DNA of 64,000 bases from Aliarcobacter skirrowii CCUG 10374 (GCF_003544835.1 NZ_CP032099.1:1426001-1490000); one strand, 5' to 3'. Shown: positions 10,832-20,852, counted from the stretch's first letter. Notes: generated by a model not told the origin, from the letters alone. Numbers and translations are program-made.

Positions 10832-11614
10832 ATGCTACTTGGAGTAAATATAGATCATATAGCAACGCTTAGAGAGGCTAGAAAAATAAATGATCCAAAC
10901 CCTTTAGATGCTTTAAGTATTTGTAAACTTGCAGGTGCAGATCAAATTACAATCCATTTAAGAGAGGATAGACGACATATCCATGATTTAGATGCTAAAG
11001 CTATAATTGAGCAATCAGCACTACCTATAAATCTTGAGTGCTCTATAAATGAAAATATTATTGATATTGTTTGTAAATTAAAACCAAATAGAGTAACTTT
11101 GGTACCTGAGAATAGAGATGAAGTTACAACAGAAGGTGGTCTTGATTTAGATAAAAACTTTGATAAAATAAACAATACTATTGAAAAACTACAAGAAAAT
11201 GATATTGAAGTTTCACTTTTTGTTGATCCAAATAGTAAATCAATTGAGTTATCAAATATGTTAGGTGCAACTTGGGTAGAGCTTCACACAGGAAGTTTTG
11301 CAAATATATATGCAATGCTTCATACAAATTTAAGAAGAACTCAACACTCTATTAAATATCTTGAACTGACAAATGAAGAGCTTAAAGAACTTTTACAAAA
11401 TAGCCTACTTGACTTAAAACAAGCTGCCAATTTTGCATCAAATTTAGATTTAAAAGTTGCTGCTGGACACGGTTTAAACTATCAAAATGTTAAACATATT
11501 TGTGAAATAAAAGAGATTATTGAGTTAAATATTGGACAAAGTATAATCGCTAGATCTGTTTTTACAGGTTTAAAAAATGCAATTGAAGATATGAAAATTT
11601 TAATCAATGAGTAA
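10832..11614 (+). CDS. pdxJ: Pyridoxine 5'-phosphate synthase
   Basis: 260 residues, a TIM-barrel enzyme that condenses 3-amino-1-hydroxyacetone 1-phosphate with deoxyxylulose 5-phosphate to make pyridoxine 5'-phosphate (DXP-dependent vitamin B6 pathway). The opening LLGVNIDHIATLREAR, the LHLREDRRHI-type segment (ITIHLREDRRHI), LVPE and the AAGHGLNY motif are family hallmarks. It overlaps the pdxA start by 8 bp, and the pair supplies both late DXP-pathway enzymes. Confidence 0.97.
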   Translation: MLLGVNIDHIATLREARKINDPNPLDALSICKLAGADQITIHLREDRRHIHDLDAKAIIEQSALPINLECSINENIIDIVCKLKPNRVTLVPENRDEVTTEGGLDLDKNFDKINNTIEKLQENDIEVSLFVDPNSKSIELSNMLGATWVELHTGSFANIYAMLHTNLRRTQHSIKYLELTNEELKELLQNSLLDLKQAANFASNLDLKVAAGHGLNYQNVKHICEIKEIIELNIGQSIIARSVFTGLKNAIEDMKILINE

Positions 11615-12536
11615 ACAACTAAAAAAAATAGCTATTAGTATTGGTGATCTAAATGGTATTGGAATAGAGATTGCTCTAAAAGAGCATGAAACTATAAAAA
11701 AAATTTGTGATCCAATTTATTGTATAAATAAAAATATGCTAAATCAAGCTTCAAAACTTTTAAAAGTTGATATTCCAGAAGATTTCAAGCTTTTTGAAAC
11801 AAAAGGTGATTTTGTTATAAAACCTAGTGAGGTTTCAAAAAAAGCTGGAAAATACTCTTTTGACTCATTTATGGATGCAATTAAACTAGCACATAAAAAA
11901 GAGGTTGATGCAATTTGTACTCTTCCAATCAATAAAGAGTCTTGGAGTAAAGCTAGCATAAAATACAAAGGTCACACAGAGGTTTTAAGAGATTTTTTTA
12001 ATAAACATGCAATTATGATGTTGGGCTGTCCTAAAATGTATGTTGCACTTTTTACAGAACATATTGCACTAAAAAAAGTTCCTAAAAAGATTATTGAAAA
12101 AGATTTAGTAAAATTTTTTATTGATTTTTATAAAAATGTAAAAGCTAAAAATATTGCGGTATTAGGATTAAATCCACATGCAAGTGATAATGGTGTTTTA
12201 GGAGATGAAGAGGTAGTTATTTTTAAAGCTATTAAAAAAGCCAATAAAGAGTTAAAAGAGGATATTTTTAAAGGTCCACTAGTACCTGATACTGCTTTTT
12301 CACCAAATTCAAGAAAAAATTTTAAATATTTTATAGCTATGTATCATGATCAAGGTTTAGCACCACTAAAGGCTTTATATTTTGATGAGAGTATTAATGT
12401 TAGTCTTAATCTTCCAATTATAAGAACAAGTGTTGATCACGGAACTGCTTTTAATATTGCATATAAAAATGAAAAAATAAACACAAAAAGCTACATAAAT
12501 GCAATAAAAGAAGCTATAAATTTAAGCAAAAAATGA
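11607..12536 (+). CDS. pdxA: 4-hydroxythreonine-4-phosphate dehydrogenase
   Basis: 309 residues. PdxA oxidises 4-phosphohydroxythreonine to the unstable aminoketone used by PdxJ. Visible family features are ISIGDLNGIGIEI at the N-terminus, the metal-site histidines in KYKGHTEVLRDF and AMYHDQGLAPLK, and RTSVDHGTAFNIA at the C-terminus. The start overlaps pdxJ and the stop overlaps the next gene (ATGA), so the run is translationally coupled. Confidence 0.96.
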   Translation: MSKQLKKIAISIGDLNGIGIEIALKEHETIKKICDPIYCINKNMLNQASKLLKVDIPEDFKLFETKGDFVIKPSEVSKKAGKYSFDSFMDAIKLAHKKEVDAICTLPINKESWSKASIKYKGHTEVLRDFFNKHAIMMLGCPKMYVALFTEHIALKKVPKKIIEKDLVKFFIDFYKNVKAKNIAVLGLNPHASDNGVLGDEEVVIFKAIKKANKELKEDIFKGPLVPDTAFSPNSRKNFKYFIAMYHDQGLAPLKALYFDESINVSLNLPIIRTSVDHGTAFNIAYKNEKINTKSYINAIKEAINLSKK

Positions 12537-13606
12537 ATTTTTTAAATGAAAACTATGAACAAACTCTTCCAAAAATAAACTTTTTGGAGAGAAAAAAAAA
12601 GATTCTATTTAATAAAACTATAATTATAGGTGCTCCTAAAGTTGGTAAAACTTATTTAATTTTTGACCTATTATCAAACTTTAAAAAACAAGAGATTTTA
12701 TATATAGATTTTTTAGATATAAAGAATAGAAATTTCAAATTAGAGTTAAAACCTTTACAAGATTTTATTAATCAAAATGAGATAAAAGTTTTAGTTTTAG
12801 AAAATGTTAACTTTGAATCACTTGAAAAAATTAGTGTTGAAAATATTATTATATCTGCAACTAAAGATATAAATATAGATGGTTTTTCAAAAATATTTTT
12901 AAATAACTTAGATTTTGAAGAGTATCTTCTATTTGACAATAAACAACTAAATATTACATCTAGTTTTAATACTTTCTTAAAATATGGAAACTCTCCTGAG
13001 ATACTTTTTATTGAAGAGAGTAAAAAAGAGTCAAGAATTCAAGAGATTATAAATCTAAACTTGCAAGATAATACAGATTTAAATATCTATCTACTTTTAT
13101 TAGAGAATATTGATGAAAAAAAGTCTATTTTTCAACTATTTAATACTCTCAAAATGAGAATAAAAATCTCTAAAGATAGATTTTATGAGCGTTGTAAAAT
13201 TTTTGAAGAGCAAAGATTGATATTTTTTTTAGATAAATTTGAGCAAAAAAACTCTTTAAAAAAGATTTATTGTTACAATCACGCATTTCAAAGTGCTATA
13301 AATTTTCAAAAAAAATTTAAACAAGAGTTTACAAATATGGTTTTTTTGGAGTTAAAAAATAGTTATGAAGAGATTTATTATCTTGATTATATAGATTTTT
13401 ATATACCACAAATAAGAACTGCAGTTGTTTGTATACCATTTTTTAATGAAGTTTCAAATGCCACTTTACTTAAAAAAATAACAAAAATATCAATTGAACT
13501 AAATATTTCAAATATTGAAATAATCACTGTTTCAAATAGTAATAAAATAAAAAATAATCAACTTAAAATTGAAGTTTTTTCATTTTTTGAGTGGGCTTTA
13601 AGATAG
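12533..13606 (+). CDS. P-loop ATPase, AAA_14/DUF4143-like
   Basis: 357 residues. A Walker A motif, IIGAPKVGKT, lies near residues 32-41, followed by a probable Walker B strand (ILYIDFLD). The middle and C-terminal part (for example FNTFLKYGNSPEILFIEESK) resembles the DUF4143 region that follows the AAA_14 ATPase domain in a large, poorly understood family. Codon 1 overlaps the pdxA stop, so it belongs to this operon. No specific function can be given; these ATPases are often strain-variable. Confidence 0.65.
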   Translation: MNFLNENYEQTLPKINFLERKKKILFNKTIIIGAPKVGKTYLIFDLLSNFKKQEILYIDFLDIKNRNFKLELKPLQDFINQNEIKVLVLENVNFESLEKISVENIIISATKDINIDGFSKIFLNNLDFEEYLLFDNKQLNITSSFNTFLKYGNSPEILFIEESKKESRIQEIINLNLQDNTDLNIYLLLLENIDEKKSIFQLFNTLKMRIKISKDRFYERCKIFEEQRLIFFLDKFEQKNSLKKIYCYNHAFQSAINFQKKFKQEFTNMVFLELKNSYEEIYYLDYIDFYIPQIRTAVVCIPFFNEVSNATLLKKITKISIELNISNIEIITVSNSNKIKNNQLKIEVFSFFEWALR

Positions 13607-13646
13607 AATGAAGAGAGTTAGAATATAGAGAATAAGAGTATTGAAT

Positions 13647-14864
13647 ATGGAAAAAAGAATTATATCTTTTATTAGATATGCCCCGCTTACTATTTTGCCT
13701 TTAGTTGTGGCAATGATTTTTTATATAATTATTTCTGGCTATAAAAGTAGTTTAGAAAATAATTTTTTATTATATAAAAACTCTTTGTTAGAACAAGAGA
13801 AAACGCAAGTTAAAACAAATGTTGAGATAGCTATTCAAATATATAAAAACCAGATTATTTTAGCTGGAAATAAAAATATATTAAATAGCTCATTTTTAAA
13901 TCTTATGAAAAATATAAATAGCAAAGCTAGTGATTATTTTTTTATATTTGACACTTCTGGAAATGTTATTTTACACTCATTTTTAAACTTTTTAGAGGGA
14001 GAAAATCTTTTTATTCTTGAAGATGAAAACTATAATAGTGCAGTAAAAACAATAACAACAAATTATCAAAATGATAGATTTGTAAACTATCTTTGGTTAA
14101 ATCCAAATACAAATAAAGTTGAAGAAAAAGTTTCATTTGTAAAACTAATTCCTGAAACAAACTTAATTATAGGAAGTGGATTTTATCCAAGTGAAATTGA
14201 GAAAAAAGTAGAAGAAAAAATAAAAAGTGAAGAGGCAACTTATGATAAAAATATCTATTTAACTCTTCTTTTGGCACTTATATTTATTGTTTTATCAATT
14301 TTTATTGCATTTATTGTATCAAATATTCTTCTTAAAAAATTCAACTATCTTGCAAAATCTAAAAACTTAAATGAAGAACAAGCATCAATAGATAATATGA
14401 CAAAACTATACAATAGAGATTGGTTTTACAAAGCTTTAGAAACATTTCATCAAAATCTAAAAGATGATAAAAATATCTTCTCTTTGGTTGTTTTTGATAT
14501 TGATGATATAAAAAATATAAATACAACTTTTAATTATGATTTTGGTGATACTATAATAAAACAAATAGCCAATTTAGCAAAAGCAACTCTTCCAAAAGAT
14601 GTTTTTATTTCAAGAGTTGCTGGAGATAGATTTGCTATTATAATCCCACAAAGTGATTTGAATAGTAGTTTTATTTTGGCAAAAAAATTAAAAAACAATG
14701 TTGAAGGTCATATATTTAAAAATGATCAAAGAGTTACTATTAGTCTTGGAGTTATAGAAGCAAATAAAAATATCTCAAGCCATGAACTAATAAGAAAGGT
14801 AGATTTAGCACTATTTAAAGCAAAAAAAGAGGGAAAAAATAGAGTTATTGCATATAAAAGCTAA
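13647..14864 (+). CDS. Cache-domain membrane protein with degenerate GGDEF domain
   Basis: 405 residues from ATG 13647 (an in-frame TTG lies two codons earlier). TM1 (about 10-30) and TM2 (about 205-227) enclose a periplasmic single-Cache-like region (DYFFIFDTSGNVILHS, then NLIIGSGFYPSE). A GGDEF domain follows from DNMTKLYNRDWF. The signature that should be GGDEF reads AGDRF at residues 325-329: the first Gly and the metal-binding Glu are changed. It is therefore probably catalytically inactive, acting as a receptor or scaffold. It ends the forward operon. Confidence 0.8.
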   Translation: MEKRIISFIRYAPLTILPLVVAMIFYIIISGYKSSLENNFLLYKNSLLEQEKTQVKTNVEIAIQIYKNQIILAGNKNILNSSFLNLMKNINSKASDYFFIFDTSGNVILHSFLNFLEGENLFILEDENYNSAVKTITTNYQNDRFVNYLWLNPNTNKVEEKVSFVKLIPETNLIIGSGFYPSEIEKKVEEKIKSEEATYDKNIYLTLLLALIFIVLSIFIAFIVSNILLKKFNYLAKSKNLNEEQASIDNMTKLYNRDWFYKALETFHQNLKDDKNIFSLVVFDIDDIKNINTTFNYDFGDTIIKQIANLAKATLPKDVFISRVAGDRFAIIIPQSDLNSSFILAKKLKNNVEGHIFKNDQRVTISLGVIEANKNISSHELIRKVDLALFKAKKEGKNRVIAYKS

Positions 14865-14882
14865 GATAGTATATCTATCTTA
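14862..14882. terminator. Shared hairpin between convergent GGDEF gene and htpX
   Basis: Perfect 8-bp stem TAAGATAG / CTATCTTA with a 5-base loop TATAT. The stem contains the stop codons of both convergent genes. A T-rich stretch follows shortly on the + strand, consistent with a terminator for the forward operon. Confidence 0.6.
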
Positions 14883-15723
14883 ACTCTTTTTTTAACTCTT
14901 CAAGTCTAGCAATTCTATCTGATGTTGTTGGATGTGTTCTAAAAATATTTCCAAAATTATTTTTTAAACCTGAAAAAGGGTTTATTATAAACATATGAGC
15001 TGTCTCTTCACTTGCATTTTTTAAAACAGCTCCTCTTTGTGCATAATTTTCAAGTTTTCTTAATGCATTTTGAAGTCCGCTTGGATTTTTTGTCATTCTT
15101 GCAGCTCCTTCATCTGCCATAAACTCCCTACTTCTACTAACACTCATTTGAATAATTGAAGCAGCAAGTGGTAGTAAAATTGCCATAACAATCATAACTA
15201 TAGGGTTTGAATTTTGTCTACTATTTCCAAACATAGTACTAAATTGCATCATATTTGCAATCATAGCAATTGCTCCAGCAAAAACTGCAGCTATTGTTCC
15301 AATTAAGATATCATAATGTTTTATATGTGATAACTCATGAGCAATTACACCTTCAAGTTCATCTTCATTTAACATCTCATAAAGTCCCATTGTAACTGCA
15401 ACTGCAGCATTTTCATGATTTCTTCCTGTAGCAAATGCATTTGGTGTATGATCTGCTATTAAATAAACTTTTGGCATAGGAAGATTTGCTCTTTGAATCA
15501 ATTTTTGAGTTATTCTATATATTGGATGTCTAATATCTTCAATTGGTGTTGCATTAAATCTTTTTAAAACATGCTTATCTGAATAGTAATATGCATAAAA
15601 ATTTATTCCACATGCAACTAAAAATGCTATTAACATTCCATTTGTTCCACCAAAACTAAATCCTATAAATACAAATAATACTGTAAGAAGTGTTAGAAAA
15701 AATACTGTTTTAGCCTGTTCCAT
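14875..15723 (-). CDS. htpX: Membrane zinc metalloprotease HtpX
   Basis: 282 residues of the M48B family. Two N-terminal TM helices are followed by the zinc site [13 protein letters not shown] (HEXXH) and the downstream EFMADEGAA glutamate, with two more TM segments between. HtpX degrades misfolded membrane proteins together with FtsH-type quality control. The length fits the family. It has a good ribosome site (AAGGAGAT) before the ATG and is transcribed towards the GGDEF gene. Confidence 0.93.
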   Translation of the reverse strand: MEQAKTVFFLTLLTVLFVFIGFSFGGTNGMLIAFLVACGINFYAYYYSDKHVLKRFNATPIEDIRHPIYRITQKLIQRANLPMPKVYLIADHTPNAFATGRNHENAAVAVTMGLYEMLNEDELEGVIAHELSHIKHYDILIGTIAAVFAGAIAMIANMMQFSTMFGNSRQNSNPIVMIVMAILLPLAASIIQMSVSRSREFMADEGAARMTKNPSGLQNALRKLENYAQRGAVLKNASEETAHMFIINPFSGLKNNFGNIFRTHPTTSDRIARLEELKKELR

Positions 15724-15763
15724 TTTATCTCCTTAAATTTTTGCGAATTTTATCAAATTTAGA

Positions 15764-16450
15764 TTAATAGTTACTTTTTAAATTTTTATATTGATATAAA
15801 ATTCCCTCATCAAATGCTGTCCAAACTGAAGCTGGTAAATAGGCACTTTTTAAAACACTATTTGTCCAAGTGTTACAAGTGTGAAAAATGCTGTAACTTC
15901 CAATAGCTTCATAAAAAGCATCATTTTGACCATATTGTGCATTAGTTTTTATATTTATAACTTTTTCATCTTTATATTGTAAAGACTCTTTTATATTTAA
16001 TACTATTTTTTCATACTGCTCTTTTGATATATAGATTTTATATGTTAAATCATCTTCAATAATATTTTCATAATATGTTATATGAAGAGCAGTTGAACCA
16101 AGTCCAAGAGCTGCTACAACTGCTGTTTTGACTTTTAAATCAGCCCATGTTGGAGTATCAAGATAAAAACCTTTATCACCCCAACCAATACTAATATATG
16201 AAAAATCATCTCTTTTACTTAAAGTATCACTTGAAGAGAAGAAATCAAACCAATTTATAATATCACTTTTAAGTGGTAAAACAATATCTGTATGAACACC
16301 ATTTGATTTTACAAACATCTCATATTCACCATTTTTTAAACTATATGGTGTTGAATATCTTGAAAGAGAGTATTCAAAGACAAAATATAAAATTACAAAA
16401 GATATTATAAAAATCAAGGAAAATAGTAGATATTTGATAAATTTTTTCAT
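15764..16450 (-). CDS. DUF2459 family protein
   Basis: 228 residues with an N-terminal TM anchor (about 6-27). The conserved segments VKSNGVHTDIVLPL and SIGWGDKGFYLDTPTW identify the DUF2459 (TIGR02117) family, whose members are periplasmic or membrane-anchored and of unknown function. It lies 40 bp upstream of htpX in the same direction and is divergent from sixA. Confidence 0.75.
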   Translation of the reverse strand: MKKFIKYLLFSLIFIISFVILYFVFEYSLSRYSTPYSLKNGEYEMFVKSNGVHTDIVLPLKSDIINWFDFFSSSDTLSKRDDFSYISIGWGDKGFYLDTPTWADLKVKTAVVAALGLGSTALHITYYENIIEDDLTYKIYISKEQYEKIVLNIKESLQYKDEKVINIKTNAQYGQNDAFYEAIGSYSIFHTCNTWTNSVLKSAYLPASVWTAFDEGILYQYKNLKSNY

Positions 16451-16543
16451 AATTTGTTACTCTCTTTTTATTGTTTTGATATTTTTATATTTTTCTTATA
16501 AAGATATGGTTAAAATTTAGCATTTTTATTTAAGCAGGAAAAT

Positions 16544-17029
16544 ATGAAAAGAGTTTTTATAGCAAGACATACTACAAAAGAGAGAGAAGTTGTAAACGAA
16601 TATGATTACGATACAGAATTAACAGCACAGGGGATAGAAAAAGCTGTTAAAATGGCAAAATATTTGTCAAGTAAAGATTCAAAAATAGATTTAATAGTTG
16701 CAAGTCCAGCTGTACGAACAAGACAAACAGCTGAAATATTTGCTAAAGAGTTAGATTATACAAAAACTATTATGCTAAATGAGGTTTTATATATGGCTTT
16801 TGTAAATGAGTTGATAGAGACTATAACTTATACTTATGACACAGTTGATACAATGTTAATTGTTGGTCACAATCCATCTTTAACAGCTCTTGCAGTTACA
16901 CTTGTAGGATTTAAAGAGAAGTTTGAAGAGGGAGCTTTGATGCAAATTGATTTTGACTGCGACAGCTGGATTGATATAGATAAAACTAATGCAAAACTTA
17001 TAAGTTATACAAAACCAAGTGATGTTTAG
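16544..17029 (+). CDS. sixA: SixA-like phosphohistidine phosphatase
   Basis: 161 residues of the histidine phosphatase superfamily. The catalytic loop reads IARHTTKER (Arg7, His8); the Gly of the usual RHG motif is Thr. The second arginine is in SPAVRTRQTAE and the second His in IVGHNPSL. SixA-type enzymes remove phosphate from phosphohistidine on Hpt or PTS proteins; the substrate here is unknown. It is convergent with mnmE, with one base between the stops. Confidence 0.85.
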   Translation: MKRVFIARHTTKEREVVNEYDYDTELTAQGIEKAVKMAKYLSSKDSKIDLIVASPAVRTRQTAEIFAKELDYTKTIMLNEVLYMAFVNELIETITYTYDTVDTMLIVGHNPSLTALAVTLVGFKEKFEEGALMQIDFDCDSWIDIDKTNAKLISYTKPSDV

Positions 17030-17044
17030 GCTACTTGCCTAAAC
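17024..17044. terminator. Hairpin covering both stop codons of sixA and mnmE
   Basis: Perfect 8-bp inverted repeat GTTTAGGC / GCCTAAAC, 5-base loop TACTT, spanning both TAG stops. No strong U run follows on either strand, so it may be a 3'-end stabiliser or weak bidirectional terminator. Confidence 0.5.
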
Positions 17045-18374
17045 AAAACTCACCAAACATTACATCTAACATCTCATCATTATCATAGGGTTTTGTAATA
17101 TTTGAAATCTCAAACAAAGCTTCATTTATAAAATGAGCAAAAAACTCCAACTCTCCAGTTTGAAGTGGATTTTTTGATAGATTTATATTTTCTAAAGTTT
17201 TTTCAACACTTTGAACCTGTCTTTTTGAAACAAGTGTAAGCTCATCTTCTCCAATACTTCTATTCAAAATATCCTCTAATTTTGAAATCAAATCTTCAAT
17301 ACTATATTTTGTAGATAGTTCTAAATATTCACCCAAACAACTCTTATCAAAAGAGCTTTTCATATCAATCTTATTTAAAATCTTTATAACAGTTTTATCA
17401 CTAACACTATTTATTAGCTCTAAAATTTTTCTATCTTCATTTGATATTTTTTCACTATTATCAAACAAAGCTAAAATAATATTTGCATCTTCAATACTTT
17501 TTATTGATTTTTCAATTCCAATTTTCTCTATTAAATCAGTTGTATCTTCTCTAATTCCAGCTGTATCAACTATTTTTATAATATGTGAACCAATTTTTAT
17601 ACTCTCTTCAATAGTATCTCTAGTAGTTCCTGCAATATTTGAGATAATTGCTCTTTCATAATTTAAAAGTTTGTTTAGAAGGCTAGATTTTCCAACATTT
17701 GGTTTACCAATAATTGCTACTTTAAAACCTTCAATTAAGCCCTCTCTTCTTCTGCTTGCGCTTAAAGTATCTCTTAATTTTATAGTGATTTTTTCTATTT
17801 TTTCTTCAATTTTTTCTAAAATATCACTTGGTAAATCTTCCTCTGCATAATCAATACTAACCTCTGTGTATGCAAGCATAAAAAGAAGATCTTCTCTAAT
17901 ACTTTCAACAAACTCTTTAAGCTCACCTTTTAACTGTCTAGCTAGAAGTTTAACAGCACTTTGACTCTTTGCTTCAATTATTTTTGAAATAGCTTCTGCT
18001 TTACTTAAATCAATTTTATTGTTTAAAAAAGCTCTTTTTGAAAATTCACCAGCATTTGCCATTCTAGCGCCATGAAATAAAACTAAATCTAAAACTAAAT
18101 TAGCAATTGCAACTCCACCGTGAAGTTGGAACTCCACTATATCCTCTCCTGTAAAAGAGTTTGGAGCTTTAAAATATAGTATTATAGCTTCATCTACTGG
18201 ATTGTTTTTTTCATCATAAAGGTATGACAAAGTTGCATATCTTGGTTTTATATCTGTAAGTTTTGAGATTTTTTGTGCAATATTTAGTGAGTTTGAACCA
18301 GAGAGTCTAATTATTGAAATAGAGCCAACTCCTAAAGGAGTGGCAATAGCTACAATTGTATCATCTAAATACAA
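17031..18374 (-). CDS. mnmE: tRNA modification GTPase MnmE (TrmE)
   Basis: 447 residues from a TTG start behind AAAGAGGA. MnmE, with MnmG, installs the 5-carboxymethylaminomethyl group on wobble U34. The N-terminal folate-binding domain (TIVAIATPLGVGSISIIRLSG) is followed by a helical domain with an inserted G domain: G1 GKPNVGKSSLL, G3 DTAGIRE, G4 NKID. The protein ends in CLGK, the usual C-terminal Cys motif (C[I/L]GK). Last gene of the rpmH-rnpA-yidD-yidC-jag-mnmE series. Confidence 0.97.
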   Translation of the reverse strand: MYLDDTIVAIATPLGVGSISIIRLSGSNSLNIAQKISKLTDIKPRYATLSYLYDEKNNPVDEAIILYFKAPNSFTGEDIVEFQLHGGVAIANLVLDLVLFHGARMANAGEFSKRAFLNNKIDLSKAEAISKIIEAKSQSAVKLLARQLKGELKEFVESIREDLLFMLAYTEVSIDYAEEDLPSDILEKIEEKIEKITIKLRDTLSASRRREGLIEGFKVAIIGKPNVGKSSLLNKLLNYERAIISNIAGTTRDTIEESIKIGSHIIKIVDTAGIREDTTDLIEKIGIEKSIKSIEDANIILALFDNSEKISNEDRKILELINSVSDKTVIKILNKIDMKSSFDKSCLGEYLELSTKYSIEDLISKLEDILNRSIGEDELTLVSKRQVQSVEKTLENINLSKNPLQTGELEFFAHFINEALFEISNITKPYDNDEMLDVMFGEFCLGK

Positions 18375-18379
18375 CTTTT

Positions 18380-19249
18380 TTAATCCTCTTTACTTTTGTA
18401 CTCATTTACAAGCACATACTTTTCACCCTTAATATTTGTTTTAACTGCAACATATTTTAAAGGGAACTCCTCTCTTAATCTTTTTAGAGCAATATGAACT
18501 AAAATACCATCAAGAGGTTTAGTTTTAAAATTACCTTTATCTTTAATAATCTCAATAACTGGCTCCAAATATAAGTTAATAGCAATCTCTTGGTTTTTCA
18601 AAAACTCTGCAACTTCAAGTCTTAACATAAGTCCATATTTATCATTTATCCAATTAAATAAAATATATGATAAAGCTTTATATCTATAACCCTCTTTACC
18701 TATTAAAAGTGCTGAATCTTCTCCATAAAACTCAATATAAATCGTCTCATCATCATAAAAACTCACTTTTACTTCATCTAAATTAAAGCAAGTATCACTA
18801 AATAGAAGATTTAAACCATCTTTTATCTCTTTAACTATCTCATCTTTTGGTTTTTTGATAATTATTTTTGAAACCTCTTTATCTTTATCTTCGTGATAAA
18901 AATTATCAAAAATCTTCTCTTTTTTCTCAACGCTTGGTACTTTTACAATATCTTCTTTTTTCTCAATTTTAATGTCTTCAAACTCTTCACATTTTTTAGA
19001 GTTCTCTATTCTTGAGTTTACATCTTCAATTTTTACATCTTTATTTTTATAAGTTTTAAAACTATCTTTTTGTCCTTGATTTTCACACTTACAGTAAGCA
19101 CAAATAATAGCTTTTTTCTTTCCAAAACCTAAAAAACCCTTCGATGGTTGTTGAATTACTTCAATAACCAACTCAGTAATTGAGCAATTAAACTCTTTTT
19201 TAGCTAGGTCATAAACCTCTTCTAAACTATTAGCTTCAAACTTTTTCAT
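18380..19249 (-). CDS. jag: Jag/KhpB-like RNA-binding protein
   Basis: 289 residues. The Jag N-terminal domain (1-50, KKFEANSLEEVYDLAKKEF, then PSKGFLGFGKKKA) is followed by an acidic/lysine linker (60-140), a KH-II domain with a degenerate loop (GKEGYRYKALSYILF), and an R3H domain at the end. These proteins bind RNA and are nearly always next to yidC. The gene lies 9 bp downstream of yidC and 5 bp upstream of mnmE. Confidence 0.92.
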   Translation of the reverse strand: MKKFEANSLEEVYDLAKKEFNCSITELVIEVIQQPSKGFLGFGKKKAIICAYCKCENQGQKDSFKTYKNKDVKIEDVNSRIENSKKCEEFEDIKIEKKEDIVKVPSVEKKEKIFDNFYHEDKDKEVSKIIIKKPKDEIVKEIKDGLNLLFSDTCFNLDEVKVSFYDDETIYIEFYGEDSALLIGKEGYRYKALSYILFNWINDKYGLMLRLEVAEFLKNQEIAINLYLEPVIEIIKDKGNFKTKPLDGILVHIALKRLREEFPLKYVAVKTNIKGEKYVLVNEYKSKED

Positions 19250-19258
19250 TGGATATTC

Positions 19259-20851
19259 CTAGCTTGCTTTATTTGCAGCTTTTTTCTTCTCAAATATTCT
19301 ATTAATAGTATATTGTTGAGCAATAGTAAATAGATTATTTACAAACCAGTATAGTGTTAATCCTGCTGGGAACCATAAGAAGAAGAATGTAAATATAATT
19401 GGTAACATTTGGAATATCTTCTTTTGCAACTCATCTTGCATTGCCATTGGTGTAATTCTTTGTTGAACATACATTGTTGCACCCATTAAAATTGGTAACA
19501 CAAACCAAGGATCTAACTCTGCTAAATCTTTAATCCATAAAATCCATTCAGCACCTTTTAACTCAATTGCATTAATTAAAACTCTATAAATAGCAAAGAA
19601 AACTGGAATTTGTAAAATTAATGGTAAGCATCCACCCATTGGATTTGCACCATGTTTTTTATAAAGTTCCATCATAGCCATAGATTGTCTTTGCTTATCA
19701 TCTTTATATTTTGCTTGAATCTCTTTCATTTTTGGAGCAAGCTCTTTTAATTTTTGCATAGATACCATACCTTTGTATGATAAAGGATAAAGTACAAGTT
19801 TAATTAAAATTGTAAGAATAACAATTGTCCAACCCCAGTTTCCAACATAACTTTGAATAAATTGAAGAAGTGTAAACATAGGTTTTGCAATAAATGTAAA
19901 CCAACCATAATCAATAACATCAATAAGCTCTGCATTTAAAGCTTTTAAATCATTATAATTTTTTGGTCCCATAAATCCACTAAAACTAATATTTGATCCA
20001 GCGTGAATAAACGCTTGTGGATCTCTATTGTTATCTGGCATTAATGTTGCTTGGAATGTTCTATCAAAATTGTAAATAACAGTTGCATAGTATCTATCAA
20101 AATTAGAGATAAAACTAAGTCCTGTTAAAGTTTTTTGATCTTTTAAATCTCCATCTTCAATAGTCTCCAAAGTATCATCAGCTAATTTACCCATAAACCC
20201 ATGAACTGCATACATATCTGCAATTACATCTGGTCTAAATCCATTTGTAATAAAAAATTGTTTATCATTTGTAGAGCTAACTTCTAAATCATAGTGACCA
20301 TCTGGATAAAATTTAAACTTTTTAGTTAAAACTGTATTGCTTAAAGTTTGTGTTAAAACCAACTCTTGAACAGAATTTGTAGCATCTATTGTTGAAGAAC
20401 TAGCTTTCATATCAACTTTGAAAGCTTCATTATTCAAAGCTGGATCTTGAAATCTAAGCTCCAAAGGTCTTAATTGATCTGCTTTAAATAGTTTTATTTG
20501 GTTTTGATTTTCATCTTTGTACTTAGCTTCTAAAAGTGTAACTTGTGCAACTCTTCCTAGATTATCAATCTCTATAACATTTTTTTCAGTTGTAATCTTT
20601 GCAATTATACTTTTATTATCTACTACCGCTGGTGCAGAGACACTATTACTATTTGAATTTTCTACAATATTTTGAACTTCAGGAGCTGCATTTGCTTGTT
20701 GCTGTTGTTCAATTTTTGCCTGAGCCAATCTCTCTTGTTGTTTTGGTTTAAGTACCAAAAACTCATACGCTATAAAAAATACAAAAACCATTACAGTCAT
20801 TATAATTAATCGTTTTTGCAATCCGCCGTTTATATTATTACCATTGTTCAT
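19259..20851 (-). CDS. yidC: Membrane protein insertase YidC
   Basis: 530 residues. YidC inserts and folds inner-membrane proteins alone or with SecYEG. The long Gram-negative form is visible: TM1 (about 13-30), a large periplasmic beta domain (about 60-320), then the conserved five-TM insertase core (about 330-515, with KLKELAPKMKEIQAKYKDD and GGCLPLILQIPVFFAIYRVL). A basic tail, KKKAANKAS, ends the protein. It is in the conserved rpmH-rnpA-yidD-yidC order. Confidence 0.97.
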   Translation of the reverse strand: MNNGNNINGGLQKRLIIMTVMVFVFFIAYEFLVLKPKQQERLAQAKIEQQQQANAAPEVQNIVENSNSNSVSAPAVVDNKSIIAKITTEKNVIEIDNLGRVAQVTLLEAKYKDENQNQIKLFKADQLRPLELRFQDPALNNEAFKVDMKASSSTIDATNSVQELVLTQTLSNTVLTKKFKFYPDGHYDLEVSSTNDKQFFITNGFRPDVIADMYAVHGFMGKLADDTLETIEDGDLKDQKTLTGLSFISNFDRYYATVIYNFDRTFQATLMPDNNRDPQAFIHAGSNISFSGFMGPKNYNDLKALNAELIDVIDYGWFTFIAKPMFTLLQFIQSYVGNWGWTIVILTILIKLVLYPLSYKGMVSMQKLKELAPKMKEIQAKYKDDKQRQSMAMMELYKKHGANPMGGCLPLILQIPVFFAIYRVLINAIELKGAEWILWIKDLAELDPWFVLPILMGATMYVQQRITPMAMQDELQKKIFQMLPIIFTFFFLWFPAGLTLYWFVNNLFTIAQQYTINRIFEKKKAANKAS

Positions 20852-20852
20852 T

